DNA of 64,000 nucleotides from contig QHVT01000018.1 in NCBI GenBank assembly GCA_003223645.1, forward strand, positions 1-64,000, read 5' to 3'. The notes beneath the pieces were generated by a model that was not told the origin of the DNA, ran no database searches, and saw only the letters and a program-made list of their open reading frames with translations. The DNA comes from Acidobacteriota bacterium. Its GTDB lineage: Bacteria; Acidobacteriota; Thermoanaerobaculia; Gp7-AA8. The position numbers and the translations under genes are program-made. Positions 33,634-42,787 of the stretch are shown here, one piece after another. Position 1 is the stretch's first letter, and each line of letters starts with the position of its first letter.

Positions 33634-36600
33634 CGCAGCACCTCCGCGATGACGCGCGCATTCACATCGACGTGCGCGCCGAGGAGCATGTCCGTGTGCG
33701 GACCGGCACCGCGATGGATGACGAATCGCGCGCGCGTCGCGTCGCTCCAGAGCGCGTGACGCGGATCGTCTGCGAATTCTTCGGAGGTGATGAGATGCAG
33801 ATTCGCGCCGACGGCCCCGCGGTTCGCGAGTGTCTCGTAAAAGCGGAAGTAGCTCGACATCTTGCGCACTACGATGTCGCGCAGATCGGGGTTGTCGCTG
33901 AGGATGCGCAGCTCCGGCACGCGGCGCATGTGCTCGTCGAAGTACGCGAGGTTCGCGTCGACCATCGCGCGCACCTCGGCATCGGTGGACATGCGTGGTG
34001 ACGGACGGAAGGTGTCGAGCAGCAGGATGTCGGAGACGACGCGCCCGCGCGCTTCGAGGAGCTGCGCGAGCTCGAACGCGAGACTCCCGCCCGCCGAGTA
34101 GCCGAAGAGCATGATCGCTCCCTCCGGCTGCACGCGCTCGATCACCTCGGCGTAGTGTTCGAAGATCGACTCGTGCTCGATGAAATCGAAGGCGTCCACT
34201 TCGACGCCGTCGAGCCGCTGCGCGAGTTGCTGGAAAGCGATGCCGTAGCCGAGGACGGGCGGGAGCGCGAACAATTTCGAGGAATGTTCGGCGTTGAGCC
34301 GCGCCCACGATTCTTGTCCGTGGCGGCCGCGATACTCGCGCAGCTCATCGAGATGTTGCGCGAGCGCGCGAATGGTCGGGCGGCGCAGCACCGCGATCAG
34401 CGACGGCTCGAGTCCGGTCGCGCCGCGAATGCGCGCGATGAGCTGCGTGGCGAGGAGGCTGTGTCCCCCGCTTGCGAAGAAGTCGTCGTCGATGCCGACA
34501 TCGTCGCGGCGGAGGAGTTGTCGCCAGAGCGTGGTCAGGAAGTGTTCGGATTCGGTTTGGGGTGCGACGCCGGCGCTTTGTAAAGCGGCGGCGTCGCCGC
34601 CGCAGTCCAAAGAGCGTCGCGCGATTTTTCCGGTCGAGGTGAGAGGGAAGCGATCGACGCGGATGAAGCGCGACGGGATCATGTAGTCGGGCAGCGTGCG
34701 CGCGAGGGCGGAGCGAAGCGCGGTGATGTCCGGAGCGTTCGCGGCGATGAGAAATGCGACGAGCGCTCCGTCGCGCGCGACGACGCACGCCTGCTCGACC
34801 AGCGCGGTGTCGACGAGCGCCTGTTCGACCTCGGCCGGCTCGACGCGGTAGCCGCGGATCTTCACCTGGTCATCGATGCGGCCGTGAAAGTCGATCGAGC
34901 CGTCGTCGCGCCACGAGCAGAGGTCGCCGGTGCGATACACGCGCTCGCCTTCGTATTCGATGAAGCCGGTGTGGGGCAGGCTTTCCAGCCTGCCACCCGG
35001 GGGCGGGCTGGAAAGCCCGCTCCACACCAAATATCCGAGCGCGACGCCCGCGCCGCCGAGGAGCAGCTCGCCGCGCACGCCGATCGGAACGGGACGCAGG
35101 TTCGTGTCGACGATCCAGGCGCGCGTCTGGTCGATCGGCTTGCCAATCGATGGAAAGTCTTCAATCGCGCCGGCGCGGATCGTTTCGCTGGTGACGACGT
35201 GCGTTTCCGAGGGACCGTATTGATTGTGCAGCGCGACGCCGGGGCGGCGCTGCAGGAAACGGCGGATGCGATTGGTCACGTGCAGTTGCTCGCCCGAGGT
35301 GATGAGGTGGCGCAGCGACGCGAGCGCCTGCGCGGGCGGATCGTCGGCGAAGAGCAGCGCGAGCGCGGAGAACGGCATCGTCAGAAGCTCGACGCGTTGC
35401 TCGTCGATGAAGCGAATGAGGCGTTGCGGATCGATGCGCTCATCGTCGGTCGGGATGCAGAGCGTGCCGCCGCTGGTGACGCTGAACAGCATCTCCTGCA
35501 CGGCGACGTCGAATCCGAGCGACGCGTAGAACGCGCAGCGCAGGCCTTCGCCGATCGTGCGCGTCTGCCAAGCCATGAGATTCGCGAGACAGAGGTGCGT
35601 GCCGGCGACGCCTTTCGGGCGTCCGGTCGATCCCGACGTGAAGACGACGTACGCGGCGCCGGGCGCGACGCTCATCGCACAGCGCTCGCGCATGAATCGC
35701 TGTCGTTCTTCGGGAAGCGACGGATCGATGTACGCATACACGCCGCCGGCGCGGAGGATGCCGAGGAACGTTGCGAGGAGCGCGGGCGAGCGCGGAAGAC
35801 TGACGGTAGTGATCGCGCCGGGCGTGACGCTCGCGGCGATCGCGCGCGACTGCGCCTGCAACTCCGCGTACGTGGTCGTGTCGCCGGCGTGCGCGATGGC
35901 GGTGCGTTCGGGATGCACGGCGACGCGCGCGTCGAACATCGCGATGAGCGACGGCGGATACGGCGCGTATGGTCCGTGAAACGACGCGATCGCATCGCGT
36001 TCGCTCTCCGGCATCATCGCAACGTGGGCGATCGACGCCGAAGGATTCGCGGCGAGCGACTGCGCGAACGTCACGAGGTGATCGCGCATGCGTTGCGCGC
36101 GCGTTTCGGAGAAGAGGTCGGTGCTGTACTCGATCGCGCCGGCAAGCGCGCCTTCCTCTTCGCTCATGTGCATGCTGAGATCGAACTTGCTGGTCGTCGA
36201 CGGCAGCGCAACCGGCGTGACCGTAAGCCCTTCGACCTCCGCGATGACGCGCTCGTTGTTGTGCAACGCGAAGAGCACGTCGAAGACAGGCGTGCGGCTG
36301 GTGTCGCGCGGCAGCGAGAGCTCGCCGGCGAGTCGATCGAATGGATAGAGCTGATGCTCGAATGCTTCGAGCGCGGTCGTCTTCACGCGATCGACGAGAT
36401 CGAGGAACGTCATCGCGCCGCCGACTTCTGTGCGCAACGCGAGCGTGTTCGTGAAGAAGCCGAGCTGCTCTTCGAGATCGGGATGCGTGCGGCCCGCGAC
36501 CGGCGAGCCGACGATGATGTCTTCCTGTCCGCTCCAGCGAAACAGGAGCGCGTTGACCGCGGCGAGCAAGACCATGAACAAACTCGCGCCACGCTCGCGC

Positions 36601-39600
36601 GCGATGCGCTGCAGCGCGGCGGTCGTTTCCGCGTCGATCGCGAACGGCAGCGTCGCGCCGGCGAACGTCTTGATGGCGGGACGCGGACGATCGGCCGGCA
36701 ATTCGAGAAGCGGCAGCGGCGGTGCGAGCCGCTCGTGCCACCACGCGCGATGCTCGTACGCCGACTCGATGAGCCGGTTCTGCCACGCGGCGAAGTCTTT
36801 GTACTGCACACGCAGCGGCGGAAGCGCGATGCGCTTGTAAAGCCGCAGCAGCAGACGCGTGAAGACGGCCGACGACCAGCCGTCGGTGATGATGTGGTGC
36901 ATCGTCAACGTGAGGACGTGCGCGTGTTCGGACTCGCGTTCGACGTCGATGCGGAAGAGCGGGAGCTTCGCGAGATCAAAACTGTCGTGATGCGCGTCGT
37001 TGAACGTCACATCGAACGGCGGATGGATGCGCTGCTTCGGCTTGCCGTCGACTTCGACGAACGTCGTTCGCAGGATTTCGTAGCGCGCGACGAGGAGGCG
37101 GAACGCATCGCGCAGCGCGGCGAGATCAAGCGGCCCTTCGATGCGCACGGCTTCGACGACGTTGTACGCGAGCGGCTCGCGCTCGATGTTCTGCAGCAGC
37201 CACAGGCGCGCCTGCGCGTGAGAGACCTCGTACAGCTCCGACGGCGGTGCCGGCGGGATCGGCTCGTAGCCGCGGCGCGCGCGTCCTTCGATCGCCGCCG
37301 CGAGCGCGCGCACGGTCGGATGCTTGAAGATTTCCTTCAGCGCGATCTCGACGCCGAGGCGGCGGTGCAGGCGCGCGACGATCTGCGTCGCCTTCAGACT
37401 GTGACCGCCGATCTCGAAGAAGTTGTCGTCGATGCCGACGCGCTCCGCGGCGAGCACCTGCTGCCACACGGTCGCGATGTCGCGCTGCAGCTCGTTCTCG
37501 GGAGCGACATGCGCGACGCCGCGCGACGCCGCGATCTCCGCGGGCTCGGGCAGCGCCTTGCGATCGATCTTTCCGTTGGCGCTCAACGGGAACGCGTCGA
37601 GCGCGACGAAATACGACGGAATCATGTAGGGCGGAAAACGACGACGCAGTTGATCGGCAGACGGCGCCTCGTCAGCGATCACGTACGCGCACAAACACTT
37701 CTCGCCCGCCGCGTCGGTCTTGTCGACGACGAGCGCGTCGCGAATGCCCTGCAGTTCGCGCAGCGCGGCTTCGATCTCGCCGAGCTCGATGCGCGTGCCG
37801 CGAATCTTGACCTGATGATCGACGCGGCCGAGGAGCAGGAGATTGCCGTTCGGCAACCAACGCGCGAGATCGCCGGTGCGATAGAGCCGGCCGCGCAGCG
37901 GATCGTCGACGAACTTCGCACGCGTCAGCTCGGGATCGTTCCAGTAGCCGAGCGCGAGACAGTCGCCGGCGACGCACAGCTCGCCGGCCGCGCCGACCGG
38001 CTGCGCGTCGCCGTGCGCGCCGAGGACGTACGCCTGCGTGTTGTCGACCGGCACTCCAATCGTGATCGGCCCGTCGTCGATGCGCGCGATCGTGCATCCC
38101 ACCGTTGCTTCGGTCGGTCCATATTCGTTGTAGATCGCCATCATCGCGTTCAGCGCGCGCAGCGTCTTCACGTGCTCAGGCAGCAGGTCCTCGCCGCCCG
38201 CGATCACGAGCTGCACGCGCGTCTGCGCGATGTCGAGCTGGCGAAGGATCCCGATGTGCGCGGGCGTGAGCTTCACCGCGTCGATGTGCGGATCGGTGAA
38301 GACGTCCACGAGCAGGCGGTTGATGTCCGCGGAGCGATACGCGGTGACGCATTCGCCGAGGATCAGTGGCGTGAAGATGCTCGTCAGCGTGAGATCGAAC
38401 GCCGGCGACGTGAAGAGCGCCATCGATCCGCCGCCGCGTCCGAAGTAATGCCGCGCCGCCCAGGCGATGTAGTTGTGCAGACTGCGATGTCCGACGGCGA
38501 CACCCTTCGGGCGGCCGGTGGTGCCGGACGTATAAAGAATGTAGGCGAGGTCGTCGCCGCGCGGACGCTCCGGCGGCGCGTCGTCGGGTTGCAGCGCGAC
38601 GTCGGACCAGTCGAGTTGGAGTTTGTGTCTAGGAGAGCGGGCGTCTCGCCCGCCCCCGGAAGGCGGGCAGGATGCCCGCTCTCCTATCGTCAGCAGCGTG
38701 TCGTATCGAAACTCCGTCAATTCATTGCGAATCGCACCGATTTTTTCGGAGTGCTCGATCTCTGCGATCTCCGGGATGTCGCACGCGAGGTCGGACCAGA
38801 ACGCGCGCGAGAGAAACAGCTCATTCGACCAGTCCGTCTTCGCTCCACGGACGTTCGTCATCGACCGCACCAGCGCGTCTTTGCGGTCGAGGTCCATCAC
38901 GTCGCCGATGAAGATGCGGCCGCGGTCGCGCAGCAGCGAGACCGCTTTGCGAATGACGTCGCGCAGGTAGTTGTGGCCGTTCCAGTTCTGCACGACGCTG
39001 TTGATGACGATGAGGTCGAAGTCGCGTTCGGTGAGTTGATCGATCTCGTCGGCGCGGCGGCACTCGAGGCGCACGTGATCGAGTCCGCATTCGGCGCGCG
39101 TGCGCGCGAGAATCGACGACGAGAGGTCGATGCCGTAGTAGAAGCCCGCGAGCGGCGCGAGGCGGAACATCGTGATGCCGGACGAGCAGCCGATCTCGAG
39201 GACGCGCGAGGATTTCGTGAGGAGCGGCGCGAGCTTGTGCAGGGCGTTGTCGCCGTACTCGTTCATCTCCTCCGCGCTGAAGTCTTCGCCGGTGTAGCTG
39301 TTCTGCCATCCGCCGGCGGCGATGTCGTCGCCGGCGCTCTCGCCGACCCAGTTCCAGAGCTCGACTTTCATCAACTCGCTCTCGGCCTCCGGTTCGGAAT
39401 GCACGTCGAGCGAGTCGAGGCAAACGAGAGCGCGCAACTCGGGACACTCCCACTGCAGACGATTCGCTTCGCGGATGTATTTGCGCTCGGTGAGCAGCAC
39501 GTGCACCGGCGCGTCGGCGAACATGAAGCGCGTGCGCTCGATCGGCAGCTCGGGATTCGCCGGCAGATAAACGAAGCGCGCCTTGAGGACGCCGAGGAGC

Positions 39601-39881
39601 GCGACGAACATGTCGAAGGTGTCGTCCATCAAGACGCCGGCGATGGGGCGCTCGCACGTGCGCAGGCGAAGCAACAGTTGCGCGACGCGATTGGAGCGCG
39701 ACCACAACTCGCCATAGCTGTACGCGCGCTCTTCGAAGCGGACGGCGATCGCGTTCGCGTCTTCGTGCACACGACGCTCGATCAGATCGAGCAGCGTCGC
39801 ATCGCGGTCGTACGCGTGCGCCGGAAACTCCGCGACCGCCGCGAGCTCGTCGTCGGCGAAATGAAAGTTCGCGACTTTCAT
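33630..39881 (-). CDS. NRPS1: A(interrupted by methyltransferase)-T-C-A-T-TE, termination protein
   Basis: 2083 aa. The first A domain starts at residue about 20. Between its motifs A2 (VLKARFVYLPANPELP) and A3 (YILYTSGTTGRPKG, near 450) lies a SAM-dependent methyltransferase of about 220 residues (VLEIGCSSGITMFRLAPLAG, DLIVINSVVQNWNGHNYL). The specificity residues, read by eye, give DLTKVAEVGK, close to the Asn codes (DLTKLGEVGK type). Then follow T (GGHSL near 825), C (HHIITDGW near 995), a second A with code DVQTISQVVK (unassigned), T (GGHSL near 1805) and a type I thioesterase (FGYSAGGS, Ser near 1926) that releases or cyclises the peptide. Two palindromic repeats are inserted in frame (34969-35028 and 38630-38686). 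The protein starts with A, so the partner C domain is the last domain of NRPS2. Confidence 0.95.
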   Translation of the reverse strand: MKVANFHFADDELAAVAEFPAHAYDRDATLLDLIERRVHEDANAIAVRFEERAYSYGELWSRSNRVAQLLLRLRTCERPIAGVLMDDTFDMFVALLGVLKARFVYLPANPELPIERTRFMFADAPVHVLLTERKYIREANRLQWECPELRALVCLDSLDVHSEPEAESELMKVELWNWVGESAGDDIAAGGWQNSYTGEDFSAEEMNEYGDNALHKLAPLLTKSSRVLEIGCSSGITMFRLAPLAGFYYGIDLSSSILARTRAECGLDHVRLECRRADEIDQLTERDFDLIVINSVVQNWNGHNYLRDVIRKAVSLLRDRGRIFIGDVMDLDRKDALVRSMTNVRGAKTDWSNELFLSRAFWSDLACDIPEIAEIEHSEKIGAIRNELTEFRYDTLLTIGERASCPPSGGGRDARSPRHKLQLDWSDVALQPDDAPPERPRGDDLAYILYTSGTTGRPKGVAVGHRSLHNYIAWAARHYFGRGGGSMALFTSPAFDLTLTSIFTPLILGECVTAYRSADINRLLVDVFTDPHIDAVKLTPAHIGILRQLDIAQTRVQLVIAGGEDLLPEHVKTLRALNAMMAIYNEYGPTEATVGCTIARIDDGPITIGVPVDNTQAYVLGAHGDAQPVGAAGELCVAGDCLALGYWNDPELTRAKFVDDPLRGRLYRTGDLARWLPNGNLLLLGRVDHQVKIRGTRIELGEIEAALRELQGIRDALVVDKTDAAGEKCLCAYVIADEAPSADQLRRRFPPYMIPSYFVALDAFPLSANGKIDRKALPEPAEIAASRGVAHVAPENELQRDIATVWQQVLAAERVGIDDNFFEIGGHSLKATQIVARLHRRLGVEIALKEIFKHPTVRALAAAIEGRARRGYEPIPPAPPSELYEVSHAQARLWLLQNIEREPLAYNVVEAVRIEGPLDLAALRDAFRLLVARYEILRTTFVEVDGKPKQRIHPPFDVTFNDAHHDSFDLAKLPLFRIDVERESEHAHVLTLTMHHIITDGWSSAVFTRLLLRLYKRIALPPLRVQYKDFAAWQNRLIESAYEHRAWWHERLAPPLPLLELPADRPRPAIKTFAGATLPFAIDAETTAALQRIARERGASLFMVLLAAVNALLFRWSGQEDIIVGSPVAGRTHPDLEEQLGFFTNTLALRTEVGGAMTFLDLVDRVKTTALEAFEHQLYPFDRLAGELSLPRDTSRTPVFDVLFALHNNERVIAEVEGLTVTPVALPSTTSKFDLSMHMSEEEGALAGAIEYSTDLFSETRAQRMRDHLVTFAQSLAANPSASIAHVAMMPESERDAIASFHGPYAPYPPSLIAMFDARVAVHPERTAIAHAGDTTTYAELQAQSRAIAASVTPGAITTVSLPRSPALLATFLGILRAGGVYAYIDPSLPEERQRFMRERCAMSVAPGAAYVVFTSGSTGRPKGVAGTHLCLANLMAWQTRTIGEGLRCAFYASLGFDVAVQEMLFSVTSGGTLCIPTDDERIDPQRLIRFIDEQRVELLTMPFSALALLFADDPPAQALASLRHLITSGEQLHVTNRIRRFLQRRPGVALHNQYGPSETHVVTSETIRAGAIEDFPSIGKPIDQTRAWIVDTNLRPVPIGVRGELLLGGAGVALGYLVWSGLSSPPPGGRLESLPHTGFIEYEGERVYRTGDLCSWRDDGSIDFHGRIDDQVKIRGYRVEPAEVEQALVDTALVEQACVVARDGALVAFLIAANAPDITALRSALARTLPDYMIPSRFIRVDRFPLTSTGKIARRSLDCGGDAAALQSAGVAPQTESEHFLTTLWRQLLRRDDVGIDDDFFASGGHSLLATQLIARIRGATGLEPSLIAVLRRPTIRALAQHLDELREYRGRHGQESWARLNAEHSSKLFALPPVLGYGIAFQQLAQRLDGVEVDAFDFIEHESIFEHYAEVIERVQPEGAIMLFGYSAGGSLAFELAQLLEARGRVVSDILLLDTFRPSPRMSTDAEVRAMVDANLAYFDEHMRRVPELRILSDNPDLRDIVVRKMSSYFRFYETLANRGAVGANLHLITSEEFADDPRHALWSDATRARFVIHRGAGPHTDMLLGAHVDVNARVIAEVLR
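34969..35028. repeat. family A palindrome inside NRPS1
   Basis: GTGTGGGGCAGGCTTTCCAG at one end and its near-inverse ending TCCACACC at the other, centre CCGGGGG. It encodes VWSGLSSPPPGGRLESLPHT between GVALGYL and EGERVYRTGD of the second A domain. The equivalent loop of the sister A domain in NRPS3 is RRDDLTRDRFIQYEG, so the repeat replaced a surface loop and kept the frame. Confidence 0.88.
38630..38686. repeat. family B palindrome inside NRPS1
   Basis: TAGGAGAGCGGGCGTCTCGC and its inverse (GGGCAGGATGCCCGCTCTCC) around CCCCGG. It encodes ERASCPPSGGGRDARSP in the linker between the embedded methyltransferase and motif A3. Related copies at 56141-56192 and 58784-58839. Confidence 0.88.
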
Positions 39882-42787
39882 GACGCCTCCTCCAGCGCGG
39901 CGCCGGCGGTCTCGAGGAAGCGCACGAACATTTTCATGTAGCGCCGCACCGACTCCTCGGCGAACACACGCCGGCTGTACTCGAACGACAGATCCAGCGC
40001 GCCGTCGTTCTCGCAGAGGAACAACGTGAGGTCGAACTTCGCGGTCGTCGCCTCGGGGTCGAGCTCGCGCAATGTCTGGAGGGCAGAACGCGGAGCGCGG
40101 GGCGCGGAGGAACCGGTGAGACGGAGATCGTGAAAGCTTTGAAAAACGTAGTTGACGTTGAAGAGCGGCTGCTCCTCCCCCACTCTGCGCGGCTGCAGTT
40201 TCTCGACGAGGAGGTCGAACGGATAGCTCTGATGTTCAAATGCCGCGAGCGACTCGTCGACGACGCGCACGAGCAAGTCGTCGAAGTCATCGTTCGCGTC
40301 CACTTCGGTGTGGATCACGAGCGCGTTGACGAAGAATCCGGCGACGCGCTCCAGCTCCGGATGCAGCGCGCGATTCGCGATCGAAACGGCGACGCTCAGC
40401 GAGCGCTGGCCGGTGAGGTGGTGGAGAAACGCGAAGAAGACGGCGAGGCCGACGTTCGCGAGCGTCGTCTGCCGCCACGCGGCGAGCGCGCGGAGACGCG
40501 CGGTCGCGTCGGCGGAGAGCGTTGCCGTGACCATGCCGCCGGCAAAGCGATGCTCGTGGCCGGTCTCGAAATCGTGCGGCAATCGCACGAGCTCCACGCG
40601 TCCGCGCAACTTTGCGAGCCACCACTCCTCGTCGCGCGCGAGATCGCGCGCGCGCTCCCACACCGCGTAGTCCTTGTATTGCAGCGGCGGCGGCGGAAGC
40701 TCTTCGCCTGCGTACAAAGTATCGAGCTCGGTCGACAACAGTCGCAGCGACCAGCCGTCGGCGGCGATGTGATGGATGCAGACGAGGAGCAGCGTCCCGT
40801 CCGCAGAAAGTGCCGCTGTGCGGCGCGGGAGCAGCACGAACGCCGCGCGCACCGGCAGCTCGCGCGTGAGATCGAACGGCCGCGCGATCTCGCCGGACGT
40901 GAACGCGCGCACGGCCGCATCGGGATCGGACGTAGCGCGCAAATCGATCGTTTCGATGCGCAGCTCGCTCACGTCGTGTACGCGTTGTCGCGGCTCGCCG
41001 TCGACTTCGAGGAACGTCGTGCGCAGCGCTTCGTGGCGCGCGACGAGCGCGCGCACGGCGCGCTCGACGGCGGCGCGGTCGACGTCCGCTCCGAAGACGC
41101 ACGTCAGCGGAATGTTGTACGTCGCCGATGCGCCGCTGAGTTGCTCGACCAGCCAGACGCGCTGCTGCGCGTGCGAGAGCGGATAGTGATCCTGCGGCGG
41201 CGCGGGCGCGATCGTCTCGCCGGCGACGCGCGTCTTGCTGCGCAACAACGCCGCGAGCGCGCCGGCGGTGGGATGTTCGAAGATCTCGCGGACGGTGAGG
41301 CGCACGCCGAACGCGCGGCGCAGTTTCGAGACGAGCTGCATCGCCTTGAGGCTGTGGCCGCCGACGTCGAAGAAGCTGTCGTCGAGCGTGAGATCGTCCG
41401 TGCCGAGGATCTCCGACCAGATCGAAAGAACGCGCGCGGCTTCCGGGTCCGGTTTGTGGTGACCGCTGCCCTCAGCGGTCACAGCGCCGCCCATGGTGGC
41501 GCCAGCGGCGCTTCGCGCCGCCGCGACCGCTGGGGGCAGCGGTCGCCACACAATCGCGGGAAATCGCGGAAGATCACACGCGCGCGCGTCCGGCATTGAC
41601 AGCGCTTTGACGAAATGATCGGCGATCGTCTCGACCACTTCGCGATCGAACGCCGCGGGATTCCAGTCGATCTCGATGAGGAACGGATCGGCCGGCGCGA
41701 CTTTGACGACGAAGTCGTAGCTGCTCTCTTCGTACGACTCGAAGTTCGTGACGCGGAGATCGCCGGCCGCGGCGTCGCCGAGGCGCGGGTAGTTTTGAAT
41801 CGCGAGCAGGTGATCGAAGAGTTGCGGCGCGCCGCACGCGGACTGCACGGCGGCGAGCGGAGCGTGATGGTACGGCGTCGACGCGATGGCCTCGCGATGC
41901 ACACGCGCGGCGATGGCAACGAGAGTTTCGTCCGGTGCAAACGTCACGCGCTGCGGAACGGAGTTGACGAAGAGACCGACCATCCGCTCGATGCCAGCGA
42001 CTTCGGGTGGGCGGCCGCTGACGACCAGGCCGTACACGGCGTCGTTTTGTTTTGCGACGAGCACTCCCCATATGGCGGAGATGAGCGCGGGGAGGGTGAC
42101 TTGGTTTTGAGCGGCGATGTTTGCGAGTTTCGTAGCGTTGAGGGTGCGGGTGAGGGATTCCGGAGGACGTGCCCCCGCCCCGGGCGCGGGAGCGGGCGCG
42201 GGCGCGGGCCCGGGTTTGTAGTCTTGTAATTGCGTGCGCCAGTAATCGATGGCTTTTTCGCGGTTTTGTTTGAGGAGCCAGTCGAAGTAGGCGCTGAGCG
42301 GGGGCGCAGGCGGGAGGTCGATGCCGGCGTAGAGCGCGAGGAGCTCGCCGGCGAGGAGAGCGTTGCACCAGCCGTCGGTGATGATGTGGTGGTAGCTGAT
42401 GAGGACCGATGTTCGATCGGCGTTGCGCAGCAAACGAAAGCGCACGAGCGGGCCGCGTTCGAGGTCGAACGGTTGTTCGAGGTCGGAGCGGCGCCACGCG
42501 TTGACGTCGAGATTTTGATCGACGGTCACGAGCGGCGGCTGCTCATTGAGGATGATCTGCAGCGGGCGCTCGGTGTTGTGCGTGAAGACCGCGCGCAGCG
42601 CGTCGTGTCGCTGCACCAATCGCTCGCAGGCTTCGGCGAACTTGCGCACGTCGATCGCGCCGTCAATGTCGTAGCGCAGTTGGATGTGATAGAGGCCGGG
42701 GCGCGCGTCGGCCGCGGCGTGGTAGAGCAGCCCTTCCTGCATCGGCGAGAGCGGGAGGATATCGCGGACGTTCTCGCGGCGAATCAC
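39878..42787 (-). CDS. NRPS2: C-T-C, without adenylation domain
   Basis: 969 aa. The GTG start at 42787 overlaps the NRPS3 stop (GTGA) and has GGGAG seven bases upstream. Domain order: a C domain opening ILPLSPMQEGLLYH with HHIITDGW near 129, consistent with a DCL-type domain receiving a D-residue from the E domain of NRPS3; a short Ala/Gly/Pro linker; a carrier (FFDVGGHSLKAM near 475); and a second C (SHAQQRVWLVEQ, HHIAADGW near 671) that feeds the A-T of NRPS1. Where an A domain of about 500 residues is expected there are only some 40 residues, encoded largely by an inverted repeat (41455-41552). Either the carrier is loaded in trans or the module is skipped. Confidence 0.93.
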   Translation of the reverse strand: MIRRENVRDILPLSPMQEGLLYHAAADARPGLYHIQLRYDIDGAIDVRKFAEACERLVQRHDALRAVFTHNTERPLQIILNEQPPLVTVDQNLDVNAWRRSDLEQPFDLERGPLVRFRLLRNADRTSVLISYHHIITDGWCNALLAGELLALYAGIDLPPAPPLSAYFDWLLKQNREKAIDYWRTQLQDYKPGPAPAPAPAPGAGARPPESLTRTLNATKLANIAAQNQVTLPALISAIWGVLVAKQNDAVYGLVVSGRPPEVAGIERMVGLFVNSVPQRVTFAPDETLVAIAARVHREAIASTPYHHAPLAAVQSACGAPQLFDHLLAIQNYPRLGDAAAGDLRVTNFESYEESSYDFVVKVAPADPFLIEIDWNPAAFDREVVETIADHFVKALSMPDARACDLPRFPAIVWRPLPPAVAAARSAAGATMGGAVTAEGSGHHKPDPEAARVLSIWSEILGTDDLTLDDSFFDVGGHSLKAMQLVSKLRRAFGVRLTVREIFEHPTAGALAALLRSKTRVAGETIAPAPPQDHYPLSHAQQRVWLVEQLSGASATYNIPLTCVFGADVDRAAVERAVRALVARHEALRTTFLEVDGEPRQRVHDVSELRIETIDLRATSDPDAAVRAFTSGEIARPFDLTRELPVRAAFVLLPRRTAALSADGTLLLVCIHHIAADGWSLRLLSTELDTLYAGEELPPPPLQYKDYAVWERARDLARDEEWWLAKLRGRVELVRLPHDFETGHEHRFAGGMVTATLSADATARLRALAAWRQTTLANVGLAVFFAFLHHLTGQRSLSVAVSIANRALHPELERVAGFFVNALVIHTEVDANDDFDDLLVRVVDESLAAFEHQSYPFDLLVEKLQPRRVGEEQPLFNVNYVFQSFHDLRLTGSSAPRAPRSALQTLRELDPEATTAKFDLTLFLCENDGALDLSFEYSRRVFAEESVRRYMKMFVRFLETAGAALEEAS
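41455..41552. repeat. inverted repeat in the C-T linker of NRPS2
   Basis: TGTGGTGACCGCTGCCCTCA at the left and the inverse CTGGGGGCAGCGGTCGCCAC at the right. Each half is a hairpin, with a GCGCCGC/GGCGCC core between. It encodes the low-complexity linker AARSAAGATMGGAVTAEG exactly where the A domain is missing. Confidence 0.85.

Noticed and set aside
34884-39941. A 1685-codon open frame antisense to NRPS1
   Set aside because: It is a shadow of the GC-rich NRPS1 gene: Arg/Asp/Ala/Glu-rich translation, no domains, no ribosome site. The opposite strand shows complete NRPS motifs. The same holds for long antisense frames at 45859-49572, 49582-51729, 54454-56454 and 57376-60132.
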